A stretch of 64,000 bases of DNA from CAVRTM01 sp963696105. Its GTDB lineage: Bacteria > Actinomycetota > Actinomycetes > Actinomycetales > Dermatophilaceae. The notes beneath the pieces are model-generated. The model was not told the origin of the DNA and ran no database searches. It saw only the letters and a program-made list of their open reading frames with translations. The translations under genes and the position numbers were made by a program. Where the stretch lies: NCBI GenBank assembly GCA_963696105.1, contig CAVOIP010000005.1:1178001-1242000 (forward strand). The letters run 5' to 3'. The stretch's first letter is position 1. The number at the start of each line of letters is the position of its first letter. Shown here in pieces: positions 28,204 through 36,061 of this stretch.

Positions 28204-28857
28204 CGGCTGACCGCCCTTTCCAGTTCCGCACTCGTGTGGTGCAGCCAGAGATGTGTGATTGCGGACTGACCCTAGCCGTCGGGACACCGGCCGCCAACAC
28301 CCGGCCCTCCACAGCCGGTCGTCGTCCGGGCCGGCCCAGCCCACAGGGCCTGGGGAACGTTTGTACGCGGGGCGGGACAGGAGATGGTGTTCTCTCATCG
28401 TGGTCATAGGTCCTGTGGGTTCTGTGGACAACCGGCGTCGGTGCAGGTCAGCGGCTCGAGTGGCGTGTGCAGCACCGGTGGAGGGCGTCTCGGGACAACG
28501 TCGGCCGTCTGGGGACGGCCCGCCCCCGTCCCCACTGCGTCCACAGCCCGGCCCCCCGTTGTCCCCCTCCCGGACGCCGTCGTCCACGGTTTTCCACCGG
28601 CTTGTTCACAACCTGTGGGAAACCCGGTCCGGCGCCCTGTCCACAGAACCGTCCACAGGGTGTGGAGAAACAGGGCTGCACGGAACCGGATGCCTGATGA
28701 CGCTGCGGTAACGCGTTGACCACACCTGTGGAGAAATCTGTGGATGCCGCCGGGTGGCGCCCGCGGTTCGAGCCGGTGTCCCGGGCCGCCCAGCGTCTAC
28801 AGTGACGCTCGGGCGGGGGTCGGCAGGGGCGTCCGCGCTTCAGCGAGAGAGAGCCGG
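28204..28857. other. oriC: oriC: replication origin with multiple DnaA boxes
   Basis: 654-bp gap between dnaN and the response regulator. DnaA-box-like 9-mers: TTGTCCACA reversed at 28423-28431, TTGTTCACA 28602-28610, TTTCCCACA reversed 28614-28622, CTGTCCACA 28637-28645, CCGTCCACA 28649-28657, TTCTCCACA reversed 28661-28669, TTGACCACA 28716-28724 and TTCTCCACA reversed 28727-28735. They point both ways and are densest at 28600-28740. The region abuts dnaN, as expected, but not dnaA. No long AT-rich unwinding element is obvious. Confidence 0.85.
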
Positions 28858-29634
28858 ATGACGGACACGAGCACGGGCAGCGCCGTGGTGATCGAGGACG
28901 ACGAGGACATCCGGCTGCTGATCAGCACGGTCCTCGAGCAGCGCGGCCTGCAGGTGCGGTCCGCGGCGTCCGGGCGCGCCGGCCTGGCTCTGGTCGAGCA
29001 GCACCAACCCGACCTGGTCACGCTGGACCTCGGGCTGCCGGACATCGAGGGGTTCGAGGTCTGCCGCCGGCTGCGCACGATCAGTGACGCGTACGTCGTC
29101 ATGGTCTCGGCGAGCGCCGATGAGGTCGACCAGCTGCTCAGCCTCGAGATCGGCGCCGACGACTACATCACCAAGCCGTTCAGCCCCCGTGACCTCAAGG
29201 CGAGGGTGGGGGCGATGCTGCGCCGTCCGCGGCAGCTGGCCAGGCCCGGCGCCGTTCTGGACGAGGACGCCGCCGCGGCGGCAGGCGCCGACGGGGGCCT
29301 CCCGGCCGTCCCCGGACCCGCGGCGGACGTCACCACGACCCGGCGGATGACGGTGGACCTCGAGGGCCGCGAGGTCGTGCTCGACGGGGTGGAGCTGGCG
29401 CTCACACGGATCGAGTTCGACCTGCTGGCCGCCTTCGCCACGCACCCGCGGCGGGTCTGGAGCCGTGAGGCACTGCTGCGCAGCGTCTGGCAGACCGAGT
29501 GGGCCCAGGACACGCACCTGGTCGAGGTCCACGTGGGCAACCTGCGCCGCAAGCTCGGCGAGGACCCGTGGATCCGCACCGTGCGGGGTGTGGGCTACCG
29601 GTTCAACCCGCTGAGCGTCACCGTCACCGGCTGA
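28858..29634 (+). CDS. OmpR/PhoB-type response regulator (orphan)
   Basis: 258 residues from the ATG at 28858, only about 120 bp past the last oriC DnaA box. Receiver domain (about 9-122) has the acidic pocket EDDED, phospho-acceptor Asp57 in TLDLGLPD, Ser84 and Lys106 (ITKPF). An Ala/Gly linker leads to a winged helix (about 160-250) with TRIEFDLL, HVGNLRRKLG and TVRGVGYRF. No histidine kinase gene is adjacent. Convergent with the fibronectin-like gene (4-bp gap), whose operon encodes an HPt-like domain. Confidence 0.93.
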   Translation: MTDTSTGSAVVIEDDEDIRLLISTVLEQRGLQVRSAASGRAGLALVEQHQPDLVTLDLGLPDIEGFEVCRRLRTISDAYVVMVSASADEVDQLLSLEIGADDYITKPFSPRDLKARVGAMLRRPRQLARPGAVLDEDAAAAAGADGGLPAVPGPAADVTTTRRMTVDLEGREVVLDGVELALTRIEFDLLAAFATHPRRVWSREALLRSVWQTEWAQDTHLVEVHVGNLRRKLGEDPWIRTVRGVGYRFNPLSVTVTG

Positions 29635-29638
29635 CGCC

Positions 29639-30073
29639 TCAGCAACGGATCGAGGGCAGCGTCGGGTTCGTGATGCTGCTCCAGCTCGACGGCGAGGTGC
29701 TCACCAGCGTGAACACGTACGTCACGCCCTTGGACAGGACGTAGCTGGTCGTGGTGGTGGACCGTCGCGCGATGGTCAGCACGTGCGCGGTGCCGTTGGC
29801 GGTGTACTGCAGCTCGTAGCCGTCGGTGTAGGTGGAGGCGGACGCGGTCCAGGTGAGCACGACGCTGAGCTTGTTGCAGGCCACCGAGGCAGCGAGCCTG
29901 GTGGGTGGCGCCACGACGTCGGTCGTCACGCTGGTGGTCCCCCCGGTGGTGCCGCGGAACGTCGCGCCGGCCACCGAGGCGCCGCCGCCGACCAGCAGCA
30001 TCATGGCGAGGACGGCCAGCAGCGGGCGGACGAGGAACCGGCGCCGGTCCCGGGACATGTCCGGGACGCTCAC
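29639..30073 (-). CDS. small secreted fibronectin type III-like protein
   Basis: 144 residues from the GTG at 30073, which overlaps the signal peptidase stop (GTGA); the ATG at 30058 is an alternative. A basic N-terminus and hydrophobic helix end in ASVAGATFRGTTG, resembling the SipW-type signal of the operon's first gene. One beta-sandwich domain follows, with LTWTAS, YTDGYELQY and GVTYVFTLVS as in Fn3 repeats. Two Cys (VACNKL and the C-terminal residue) could form a disulphide. Likely exported by the adjacent peptidase as an accessory matrix protein; this is inference. Confidence 0.7.
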   Translation of the reverse strand: MSVPDMSRDRRRFLVRPLLAVLAMMLLVGGGASVAGATFRGTTGGTTSVTTDVVAPPTRLAASVACNKLSVVLTWTASASTYTDGYELQYTANGTAHVLTIARRSTTTTSYVLSKGVTYVFTLVSTSPSSWSSITNPTLPSIRC

Positions 30074-31062
30074 GCCAGGTCGGCGGCGTACGCGGTGACC
30101 GCCTGCCGGGCCGGCTCGATCGCGGTCTCGACCGCGGCCAGGGCGCCACGTGCGGCGGCCAGGTCCCCGTCCTGGACGTGCTGCTCGAGCACGGCGGCCG
30201 CAGCGACCAGCGAGGTCAGGCCGATCATCGCGCTGGAGCTGCGCAGGCTGAGCGCGCGGTCGAGCGCCGTTTCCTGGTCCTCGACCGCGAGGGCGTCCCG
30301 CAGGGCGGAGACCCGGCCGTCGAGCATGCTGGTCCACAGGTCGAGGAACGTGCGCAGCCGGCTGGCGTCGCCGAGGTCGTCGGCGAGGGCGCTGAGCACG
30401 GCGGTGTCGAGCACGGAGGCAGTCTGCCGTGTGGCGGCGTCGCGGGCGCCGGCTTTCGGGCTGCGCCAGATCTCGCTGAGCAGGAGCACGGTGAGCAACG
30501 CGGGTCCGACGTACAGGAGGGCGATGTGCAGTCCCCGCCCGCGCAGCGTGCGGATGACGTCGCCGAGGTGCGGGACGACGGCACGGACGGTCCACACCTG
30601 GGAGTCGGTGATGATCGCGGTCCACGGGTCGGCGCTCGGGTTGTGGTCGCCCTTCGTCTGCACCACCACCGCGCCGCCGGGGCCGCGGGTCACCTTCACG
30701 ACCCGGTGGCTGACGACGCGGTGGTCGTCGATGGGGATCTGGTAGCTGATGATCTGCCCCACGGCCAGCGCGGACGTGGGCTCCTGGACCGCCACGGTCA
30801 CGTCGCCGGGGTTGATGCCGGGAGCCATGCTGCCGGTCAGCATCGTCATGGTGCGGTAGCCGAGCACGTGCGGGCCGACGGCCAGGCCGGTGAAGGCCAG
30901 GACGACCACGAGCAGGAGCAGGTTGCCCAGCCCACGCACCACTCGCCGAAGGAGTCGGGGCACCAGCGGCAGAGAGGGGGAGACCTGCGCCGTTGTTCCC
31001 GGCGGCACGCACCGGCTCGGCAGGGGGGTGCCGATCGCGGGGGCGATGGTGGTGCCGCTCAT
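30070..31062 (-). CDS. SipW-type signal peptidase I fused to an HPt-like domain lacking its histidine
   Basis: 330 residues. N-terminal half: two membrane helices (about 44-64 and 178-197) flank an ER/archaeal-type S26B peptidase with Ser78 (LTGSMAPG), His119 (VSHRVV) in place of the bacterial Lys, and Asp139 (TKGDHN). The C-terminal half, about 213-328, matches an HPt four-helix bundle: VLDTAVLSALADDLG, a long helix, then ALSLRSSSAMIG where AHxLKGxxxxxG is expected, then LEQHVQDGDLAAA. Leu271 replaces the phospho-accepting His. Lies between the TasA-like and Fn3-like genes; an orphan response regulator is adjacent. Confidence 0.82.
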   Translation of the reverse strand: MSGTTIAPAIGTPLPSRCVPPGTTAQVSPSLPLVPRLLRRVVRGLGNLLLLVVVLAFTGLAVGPHVLGYRTMTMLTGSMAPGINPGDVTVAVQEPTSALAVGQIISYQIPIDDHRVVSHRVVKVTRGPGGAVVVQTKGDHNPSADPWTAIITDSQVWTVRAVVPHLGDVIRTLRGRGLHIALLYVGPALLTVLLLSEIWRSPKAGARDAATRQTASVLDTAVLSALADDLGDASRLRTFLDLWTSMLDGRVSALRDALAVEDQETALDRALSLRSSSAMIGLTSLVAAAAVLEQHVQDGDLAAARGALAAVETAIEPARQAVTAYAADLA

Positions 31063-31109
31063 GTGCTTCTCCTGGTGGCGGGGGTGGTGCGGGGCTGGGC
31101 GGCTGGGTC

Positions 31110-31144
31110 GTGGTGCCCGCCCGTCGTCGCAGGACGGGCACCAC
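31110..31144 (-). terminator. intercistronic hairpin between TasA-like and signal peptidase genes
   Basis: 10-bp perfect stem (31110-31119 with 31135-31144), extendable with a bulge, in the 93-bp gap. Lacks a T-run. It probably attenuates transcription or stabilises the upstream mRNA, allowing more TasA-like protein than peptidase. Confidence 0.5.
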
Positions 31145-31155
31145 GGGCTGGGGGA

Positions 31156-31785
31156 CTACCGGGAGGTGGCGCCACGCTGGGTGCCGGTGAAGCTGAAGCC
31201 GATGGCGCTGTTCTGGCCCTGGAACGTGTTGTCCGCGCTAGCCGGGAGCGTCATGGTCACCACGAGGTTGTCGGCCTTGCCGGCGGTCAGCGCGGTGAGG
31301 TTGTTCAGGGCGGGCGTGCTGCCGATGACCGGACGGGAGGCCAGGACGGTGGACCGGGTCGCGGTGCTGGGGCAGGTGTAGGTGTAGCCCGTCGTCGCGG
31401 TGCCGCTCTCGTTCCAGGCGGCCGAGCAGGCCTCGACCGACAGCTGCAGGCCCATCGTGGCGTCGGTGTCGAGCTTGCTGGAGGTGGTCGCGGCGGTGGT
31501 CAGGCCGATGCCGGCGAGGGCCTGGTCCCCGCTGTTGGTCAGGGTGACCGCGCGGCTGACGGTGTCGCCGGGGACCAGGCCGGTGGCCGCGACCGAGAGC
31601 CGGTTCGCGGCCGTGTTGACGGTGCCGACGTCGATCTTCACGATGCCGGAGGCGACGGCTGCGCTCGCGGAGGTGGTCGAGGTGAACGTGCCGAACGTGC
31701 CGAGGCCGGCCACGCTCGCCGCAGCGCCGAGGAGGACCGTCGAGGCGAGGACCTTGCCGCCGGTGCTGGTGAGGGTGATGCGCAT
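31156..31785 (-). CDS. TasA/camelysin-like SipW-dependent secreted protein
   Basis: 209 residues. The N-terminus has a hydrophobic stretch followed by AGLGTFGTFTSTTSAS, the characteristic SipW-dependent signal (GTFAxFTDT type). The mature part is Thr/Ser/Ala-rich beta protein: IVKIDVGTVN, GDTVSRAVTLTNSGD, as in TasA/CalY fibre-forming proteins. Two Cys may form a disulphide. First gene of a leftward operon with its own signal peptidase. Fibre or matrix function is inferred from the family. Confidence 0.8.
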   Translation of the reverse strand: MRITLTSTGGKVLASTVLLGAAASVAGLGTFGTFTSTTSASAAVASGIVKIDVGTVNTAANRLSVAATGLVPGDTVSRAVTLTNSGDQALAGIGLTTAATTSSKLDTDATMGLQLSVEACSAAWNESGTATTGYTYTCPSTATRSTVLASRPVIGSTPALNNLTALTAGKADNLVVTMTLPASADNTFQGQNSAIGFSFTGTQRGATSR

Positions 31786-31990
31786 GACTGGCTCCTGGGA
31801 CCGAGTGGTCGTGACCGGGGCGGTTGCCCTGATGACGACAACTCTGGAGCCGTGGCCTCAAGCACGCCGGGGGCGCACGCGCAAGAAGCGCCGCCGTCCG
31901 CGGCCGAACCTCAAGGAAGACGCAAGACGCGCTGCTGGCCGCCGTACGGCGTGGGCGGCGTGCCCCTGGGCGGGCGTGCCCAGCAGGCGG

Positions 31991-33457
31991 TCAGCGGGAC
32001 TGGTTGCGGATGCGGTTGGTCAGCTCGGTGACCTGGTTGTAGATCGCCCGGCGCTCGGACATCAGCTGCCGGATCTTGCGGTCGGCGTGCATGACCGTGG
32101 TGTGGTCGCGACCCCCGAACTGCTGCCCGATCTTGGGCAGGGACAGCTCCGTCAGCTCACGGCACAGGTACATCGCGATCTGCCGCGCCGTGACGAGCAC
32201 GCGGGAGCGCGAGGTGCTGCAGAGGTCCTCGATCGTCAGGCCGAAGTACTGCGCCGTCTGCGCCATGATCGTCGCGGACGTGATCTGGGGGCCCTCGTCG
32301 TGCGGGAAGATGTCCTTGAGCACGATCTGGGCGAGGTTGAGGTCGACCGACTGCCGGTTGAGCGAGGCGAACGCCGTGACGCGGATCAGCGCACCCTCCA
32401 GCTCGCGGATGTTGGTCGAGATCCGTGTCGCGATGAACTCGTGCACCTCGTCCGGGGTGTTCATCCGGTCCTGGATCGCCTTCTTGCGCAGGATCGCGAT
32501 CCGGGTCTCGAGGTCGGGGGGCTGCACGTCGGTCAGCAGGCCCCACTCGAACCGGCTGCGCATGCGCTCCTCGAACCCGCTCAGCTGCTTGGGCGGCAGG
32601 TCGGAGGTGATCACCACCTGCTTGTTGGCGTTGTGCAGGGTGTTGAACGTGTGGAAGAACTCCTCCTGCGTCTGCACCTTGCCCTGCAGGAACTGGATGT
32701 CGTCGATCAGCAGCACGTCGACGTCGCGGTAGCGGCGCTGGAAGTTCGAGGCCTTGTCGTCGCGGATGCTGTTGATGAAGTCGTTGGTGAACTCCTCGGA
32801 GTTCACGTAGCGCACCCGCACGTTGGGGTAGAGGTTGCGCGCGTAGTGCCCGATGGCATGGAGCAGGTGGGTCTTGCCCAGCCCCGACTCGCCATAGACG
32901 AACAGCGGGTTGTAGGCCTTGGCCGGCGCCTCGGCGACGGCGACGGCGGCCGCGTGGGCGAACCGGTTGCTCGCACCGATGACGAAGGTGTCGAAGGTGT
33001 ACTTGGGGTTCAGCCGGGCCGCCTCGACCTCGATCGCCTCCCGCTCGGCGACACGCGGGCGCACCGGCCCCCCGCCGCGGCCGGGACCCGTGCTGAACGG
33101 CGAGGTCTCGTCGGCGACGTCGTCGTCGGCGTCCTCGAGCTCGGTCAGCGTGGCGGTCTCGGGCTGGGCCTCGTCGACGTCGTGCTGCCGGCTCAGCGAG
33201 GGGTCCACCGTCACGGCGAGGCGGACCTGGATGCCGAGCTGGTCGGACAGAGCGGTGGTGACCTGCTCGCGGACGCGGGTCTCGACGACGTCCTTGGTGT
33301 AGTCGTCCGGCACGGCCAGCAGCGCGGTGCGGTCGATGAGGCCGACGAACCGGGTCAGCCGCAGGAAGGCCCGCTGGGGGGCGGGGATGCCGGCGTCGTC
33401 GAGCACAGCGAGGGTGCGCTGCCAGACGTTCCCGAACTCGACCTGTGCCTCCGTCAC
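31991..33457 (-). CDS. dnaA: DnaA: chromosomal replication initiator
   Basis: 488 residues from the GTG at 33457. Domain I (about 1-85), an acidic linker (about 90-150), then AAA+ domain with Walker A GESGLGKTH, Walker B LLIDDIQFL and sensor motifs, and domain IV with the DnaA-box-reading helix DHTTVMHADRKI near the C-terminus. Opens oriC. Here dnaA is followed by a secretion cassette instead of oriC-dnaN. Confidence 0.98.
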   Translation of the reverse strand: MTEAQVEFGNVWQRTLAVLDDAGIPAPQRAFLRLTRFVGLIDRTALLAVPDDYTKDVVETRVREQVTTALSDQLGIQVRLAVTVDPSLSRQHDVDEAQPETATLTELEDADDDVADETSPFSTGPGRGGGPVRPRVAEREAIEVEAARLNPKYTFDTFVIGASNRFAHAAAVAVAEAPAKAYNPLFVYGESGLGKTHLLHAIGHYARNLYPNVRVRYVNSEEFTNDFINSIRDDKASNFQRRYRDVDVLLIDDIQFLQGKVQTQEEFFHTFNTLHNANKQVVITSDLPPKQLSGFEERMRSRFEWGLLTDVQPPDLETRIAILRKKAIQDRMNTPDEVHEFIATRISTNIRELEGALIRVTAFASLNRQSVDLNLAQIVLKDIFPHDEGPQITSATIMAQTAQYFGLTIEDLCSTSRSRVLVTARQIAMYLCRELTELSLPKIGQQFGGRDHTTVMHADRKIRQLMSERRAIYNQVTELTNRIRNQSR

Positions 33458-33542
33458 GTGTGGTCAACCCCGCTTCGTGTGGCTTGGAAGAGTCCTGCTC
33501 GGTCGTTGTCGCGGGACCATCGTACGGGGTCCATCCACACCG

Positions 33543-33551
33543 TTATCCACA
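33543..33551 (+). promoter_or_regulatory. DnaA box upstream of dnaA
   Basis: TTATCCACA, a perfect E. coli-consensus box 86 bp upstream of the dnaA start, consistent with autoregulation. Located in the 476-bp dnaA-rpmH gap (33458-33933), which otherwise holds divergent promoters. Confidence 0.65.
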
Positions 33552-33759
33552 GACTGTGTACAGAGAGCGGGGATCTTGCACGAAGGCGCGACGGTAACAA
33601 GCAGCCACGGCCGTCAGCAAACCGACGAGCCCGATTGGGGTGCTCTTGACGAAACCGGGACGAACTCCAGCGCGTTGGCCGGGGGAACAGGAGGATCATG
33701 GGTGGGGATGACTGCTTCGCAACCGGATGGCGCGCCAACGGGCCTGGACACCCCGCGGT

Positions 33760-33789
33760 TTGACCCTGTCCCGCCGGCTCCCGTACCGT
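33760..33789 (+). promoter_or_regulatory. putative rpmH promoter
   Basis: TTGACC (33760-33765) and TACCGT (33784-33789) spaced 18 bp, 144 bp upstream of rpmH. Resembles the conserved strong TTGACC promoter of actinobacterial rpmH operons. Confidence 0.5.
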
Positions 33790-33933
33790 TGGTCCGGCCT
33801 GTGCTGACGGCCGTTTTCGCATGCCCGTGCCTCCCGGCGCGGGTTTCCGATTGCGGCTGGCCGCCACAGGTCCCGCACTCTCATCCAGCCACACCAGCCC
33901 GGGCGCCTCGTCCGTGCAGCAATGGAGATCCTC

Positions 33934-34071
33934 GTGAGCAAGCGCACCTTCCAGCCGAACAACCGTCGCCGGGCCAAGACCCACGGCTTCCGTCTGCGCA
34001 TGCGCACCCGTGCCGGCCGCGCCATCCTGTCGGCCCGCCGCGGCAAGGGCCGCACCGAGCTGTCCGCCTAG
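33934..34071 (+). CDS. rpmH: RpmH: 50S ribosomal protein L34
   Basis: 45 residues (MSKRTFQPNNRRRAKTHGF through TELSA), a GTG start with GGAG upstream. The highly basic L34 sequence is unmistakable. Divergent from dnaA, first gene of rpmH-rnpA-yidD-yidC-jag-rsmG. Confidence 0.98.
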   Translation: MSKRTFQPNNRRRAKTHGFRLRMRTRAGRAILSARRGKGRTELSA

Positions 34072-34082
34072 AGGATCGGGGC

Positions 34083-34463
34083 GTGCTCCCCGCGCGTCAT
34101 CGGCTGCGCTCGAGCGCCGATTTCGCGGCTGTGCTGCAGGGGGCACGCCGTGCCGGCGGATCACGATCGGGCAGCCGCCTGATCGTGGTGCATGGCAACT
34201 CGACCGGCGCGCGTGCGGGGCAACCGCCGCGGGTCGGTTTTGTGGTTTCCAAAGCCGTGGGCAACGCCGTGGTCCGCAACCGCACCAAGCGGGTCCTGCG
34301 GCATGCGATCGCTGCGCGGCTCGACCGGGTGCCCGCCGGCACCGACCTCGTGGTGCGCGCCAACCCGCCCGCGGCGGGTGCGGCCTCGAGTGAGCTCGGC
34401 GCCGACGTGGACCGCCTGATGGGCACGGTGCTGCGGCGCCTCGACCGATCGGGGAGACCGTGA
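34083..34463 (+). CDS. rnpA: RnpA: ribonuclease P protein component
   Basis: 126 residues from the GTG at 34083. Contains the RNR-box VSKAVGNAVVRNRTKRVLR that binds RNase P RNA, and a typical N-terminus LPARHRLRSSADF. Cofactor for 5' tRNA maturation. Overlaps yidD by 4 bp. Confidence 0.96.
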   Translation: MLPARHRLRSSADFAAVLQGARRAGGSRSGSRLIVVHGNSTGARAGQPPRVGFVVSKAVGNAVVRNRTKRVLRHAIAARLDRVPAGTDLVVRANPPAAGAASSELGADVDRLMGTVLRRLDRSGRP

Positions 34464-34756
34464 CGTCCACCCTGCCACCGCTGCGCACGCTGGTGCGCCG
34501 CCCCGTCATCTGGCTCCTGCGCGCCTACCAGCTGGTGCTGTCCCCGATGACACCGCAGAGCTGCCGGTTCTACCCCTCCTGCTCGGCCTACGCCATCACC
34601 GCGATCGAGCGGTTCGGGGTCCTCAAGGGCTCCTGGCTCGCAGCCCGGCGGCTCCTGCGGTGCCACCCATGGAACCCCGGGGGCGTCGACCACGTTCCGC
34701 AGGCAGGACCCTCGCGCCATCCGGGGCCGGGAACCCCGCACGCGCACCTCCACTAG
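34460..34756 (+). CDS. yidD: YidD: membrane protein insertion efficiency factor
   Basis: 98 residues; its GTG overlaps the rnpA stop. Signature YQLVLSPMTPQSCRFYPSCSAYA, LRCHPWNPGGVDHVP. Peripheral inner-membrane protein assisting YidC. The C-terminus is a short His/Pro tail. Confidence 0.96.
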   Translation: MTSTLPPLRTLVRRPVIWLLRAYQLVLSPMTPQSCRFYPSCSAYAITAIERFGVLKGSWLAARRLLRCHPWNPGGVDHVPQAGPSRHPGPGTPHAHLH

Positions 34757-34837
34757 ACCTGGACCGGCCCGGTCGTCACCGACGCCCGGCGCTGCCACCG
34801 TGGTGAGGAACCCCTTCACCTGACGACAGAGGATTTG

Positions 34838-35935
34838 ATGAACGGCTTACTGGACACGGTGCTCTTTCCGCTCGAGTGGTTCGTCGCCACGATCATGGTC
34901 GGCTTCCACACCGCGCTGGAGTCCATCGGGCTGCCGGCGGCCTCCGGATGGACCTGGGCCCTGTCGATCGTGGGGCTGGTGATCGTCCTGCGGATCCTGC
35001 TGATCCCGCTCTTCGTCAAGCAGATCCACGCATCCCGCAAGATGCAGCTGATCCAGCCGGAGATGCAGAAGATCCAGAAGAAGTACAAGGGCAAGTCCGA
35101 TCCCGACTCCCGTCAGGCCATGACGCAGGAGACGATGGACCTCTACAAGCGCACGGGCACCAACCCGTTCAGCTCGTGCCTGCCGATCCTGCTGCAGTCG
35201 CCGTTCTTCTTCGCCCTGTTCCGGGTACTGAACTCGCTGCCGGCCATCTCCAACGGCACCAAGAATCCCATCGGGCCGCTCACGAAGCCCCTCGCGGCGC
35301 AGGCGGAGCAGTCCACCTTGCTGGGCGCGCAGCTGTCCTCCAGCTTCATGGGGTCGACCGACGTCACCGTCAAGATCGTCACAGTCGTCCTGATCGTGCT
35401 CATGTCGGCCACGACGTTCACCACCCAGCGTCAGCTGATGATGAAGAACATGCCGGCTACGGCGCTGGACAACCCCTTCGCCAAGCAGCAGAAGATGCTG
35501 CTCTACCTGATGCCCCTGTTCTTCGCGATCTCCGGTATCAACTTCCCGATCGGCGTCCTGCTCTACTGGCTGACCACCAACCTGTGGTCGATGGGACAGC
35601 AGTTCTATGTGATCCGCCGCATGCCGGCCCCGGGCTCCCTGGCCGAGAAGGCGCTCGAGGAGCGCCGGCTGAAGAGCGGCAAGGCGCACAAGAAGTTCAC
35701 CCTCCCGGGGCTGCACCACGAGGAGCCGGTCCAGGACGTGCAGGACACCGTCGACGAGCCGGCCAAGCCGGTCTCGGGCCAGCGCCAGCAGCCCAAGCGC
35801 AAGAAGCGCAACCGTCCGGTCGCGCCGAACGGCACCAAGCCGGCAACGAAGCCGGCCGCCAAGCCGGGTGCACCGGCCTCCGCCCAGCGCACCGCGACCG
35901 GTGGGGACACGACGGCCGCAAGCCGGGACGCCTGA
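34838..35935 (+). CDS. yidC: YidC/Oxa1-family membrane protein insertase
   Basis: 365 residues from the ATG at 34838 (TTG immediately before is possible), RBS AGAGGA. Five membrane helices with the Oxa1 core (PLFVKQIHASRKMQ, SCLPILLQSPFFFALFRVL). A C-terminal basic, Lys/Pro/Ala-rich tail of about 80 residues is typical of actinobacterial YidC and may contact ribosomes. Confidence 0.96.
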   Translation: MNGLLDTVLFPLEWFVATIMVGFHTALESIGLPAASGWTWALSIVGLVIVLRILLIPLFVKQIHASRKMQLIQPEMQKIQKKYKGKSDPDSRQAMTQETMDLYKRTGTNPFSSCLPILLQSPFFFALFRVLNSLPAISNGTKNPIGPLTKPLAAQAEQSTLLGAQLSSSFMGSTDVTVKIVTVVLIVLMSATTFTTQRQLMMKNMPATALDNPFAKQQKMLLYLMPLFFAISGINFPIGVLLYWLTTNLWSMGQQFYVIRRMPAPGSLAEKALEERRLKSGKAHKKFTLPGLHHEEPVQDVQDTVDEPAKPVSGQRQQPKRKKRNRPVAPNGTKPATKPAAKPGAPASAQRTATGGDTTAASRDA

Positions 35936-36061
35936 GCCGGCGGCTCACACCTCCCCTCCCGTGCTGCGGCCATGCCTCCCTCCCAGCGGGGAGACGCCGC
36001 ACCCGCCATCCGACCTCGTGCCGACCGCAGGGTCAGGCACCCCGCATCTCAGGAGACGCGC

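Noticed and set aside
31786..31990. Second oriC half between the TasA-like gene and dnaA
   Set aside because: No 9-mer close to TTGTCCACA is visible; GC-rich partial inverted repeats only, possibly the dnaA terminator.
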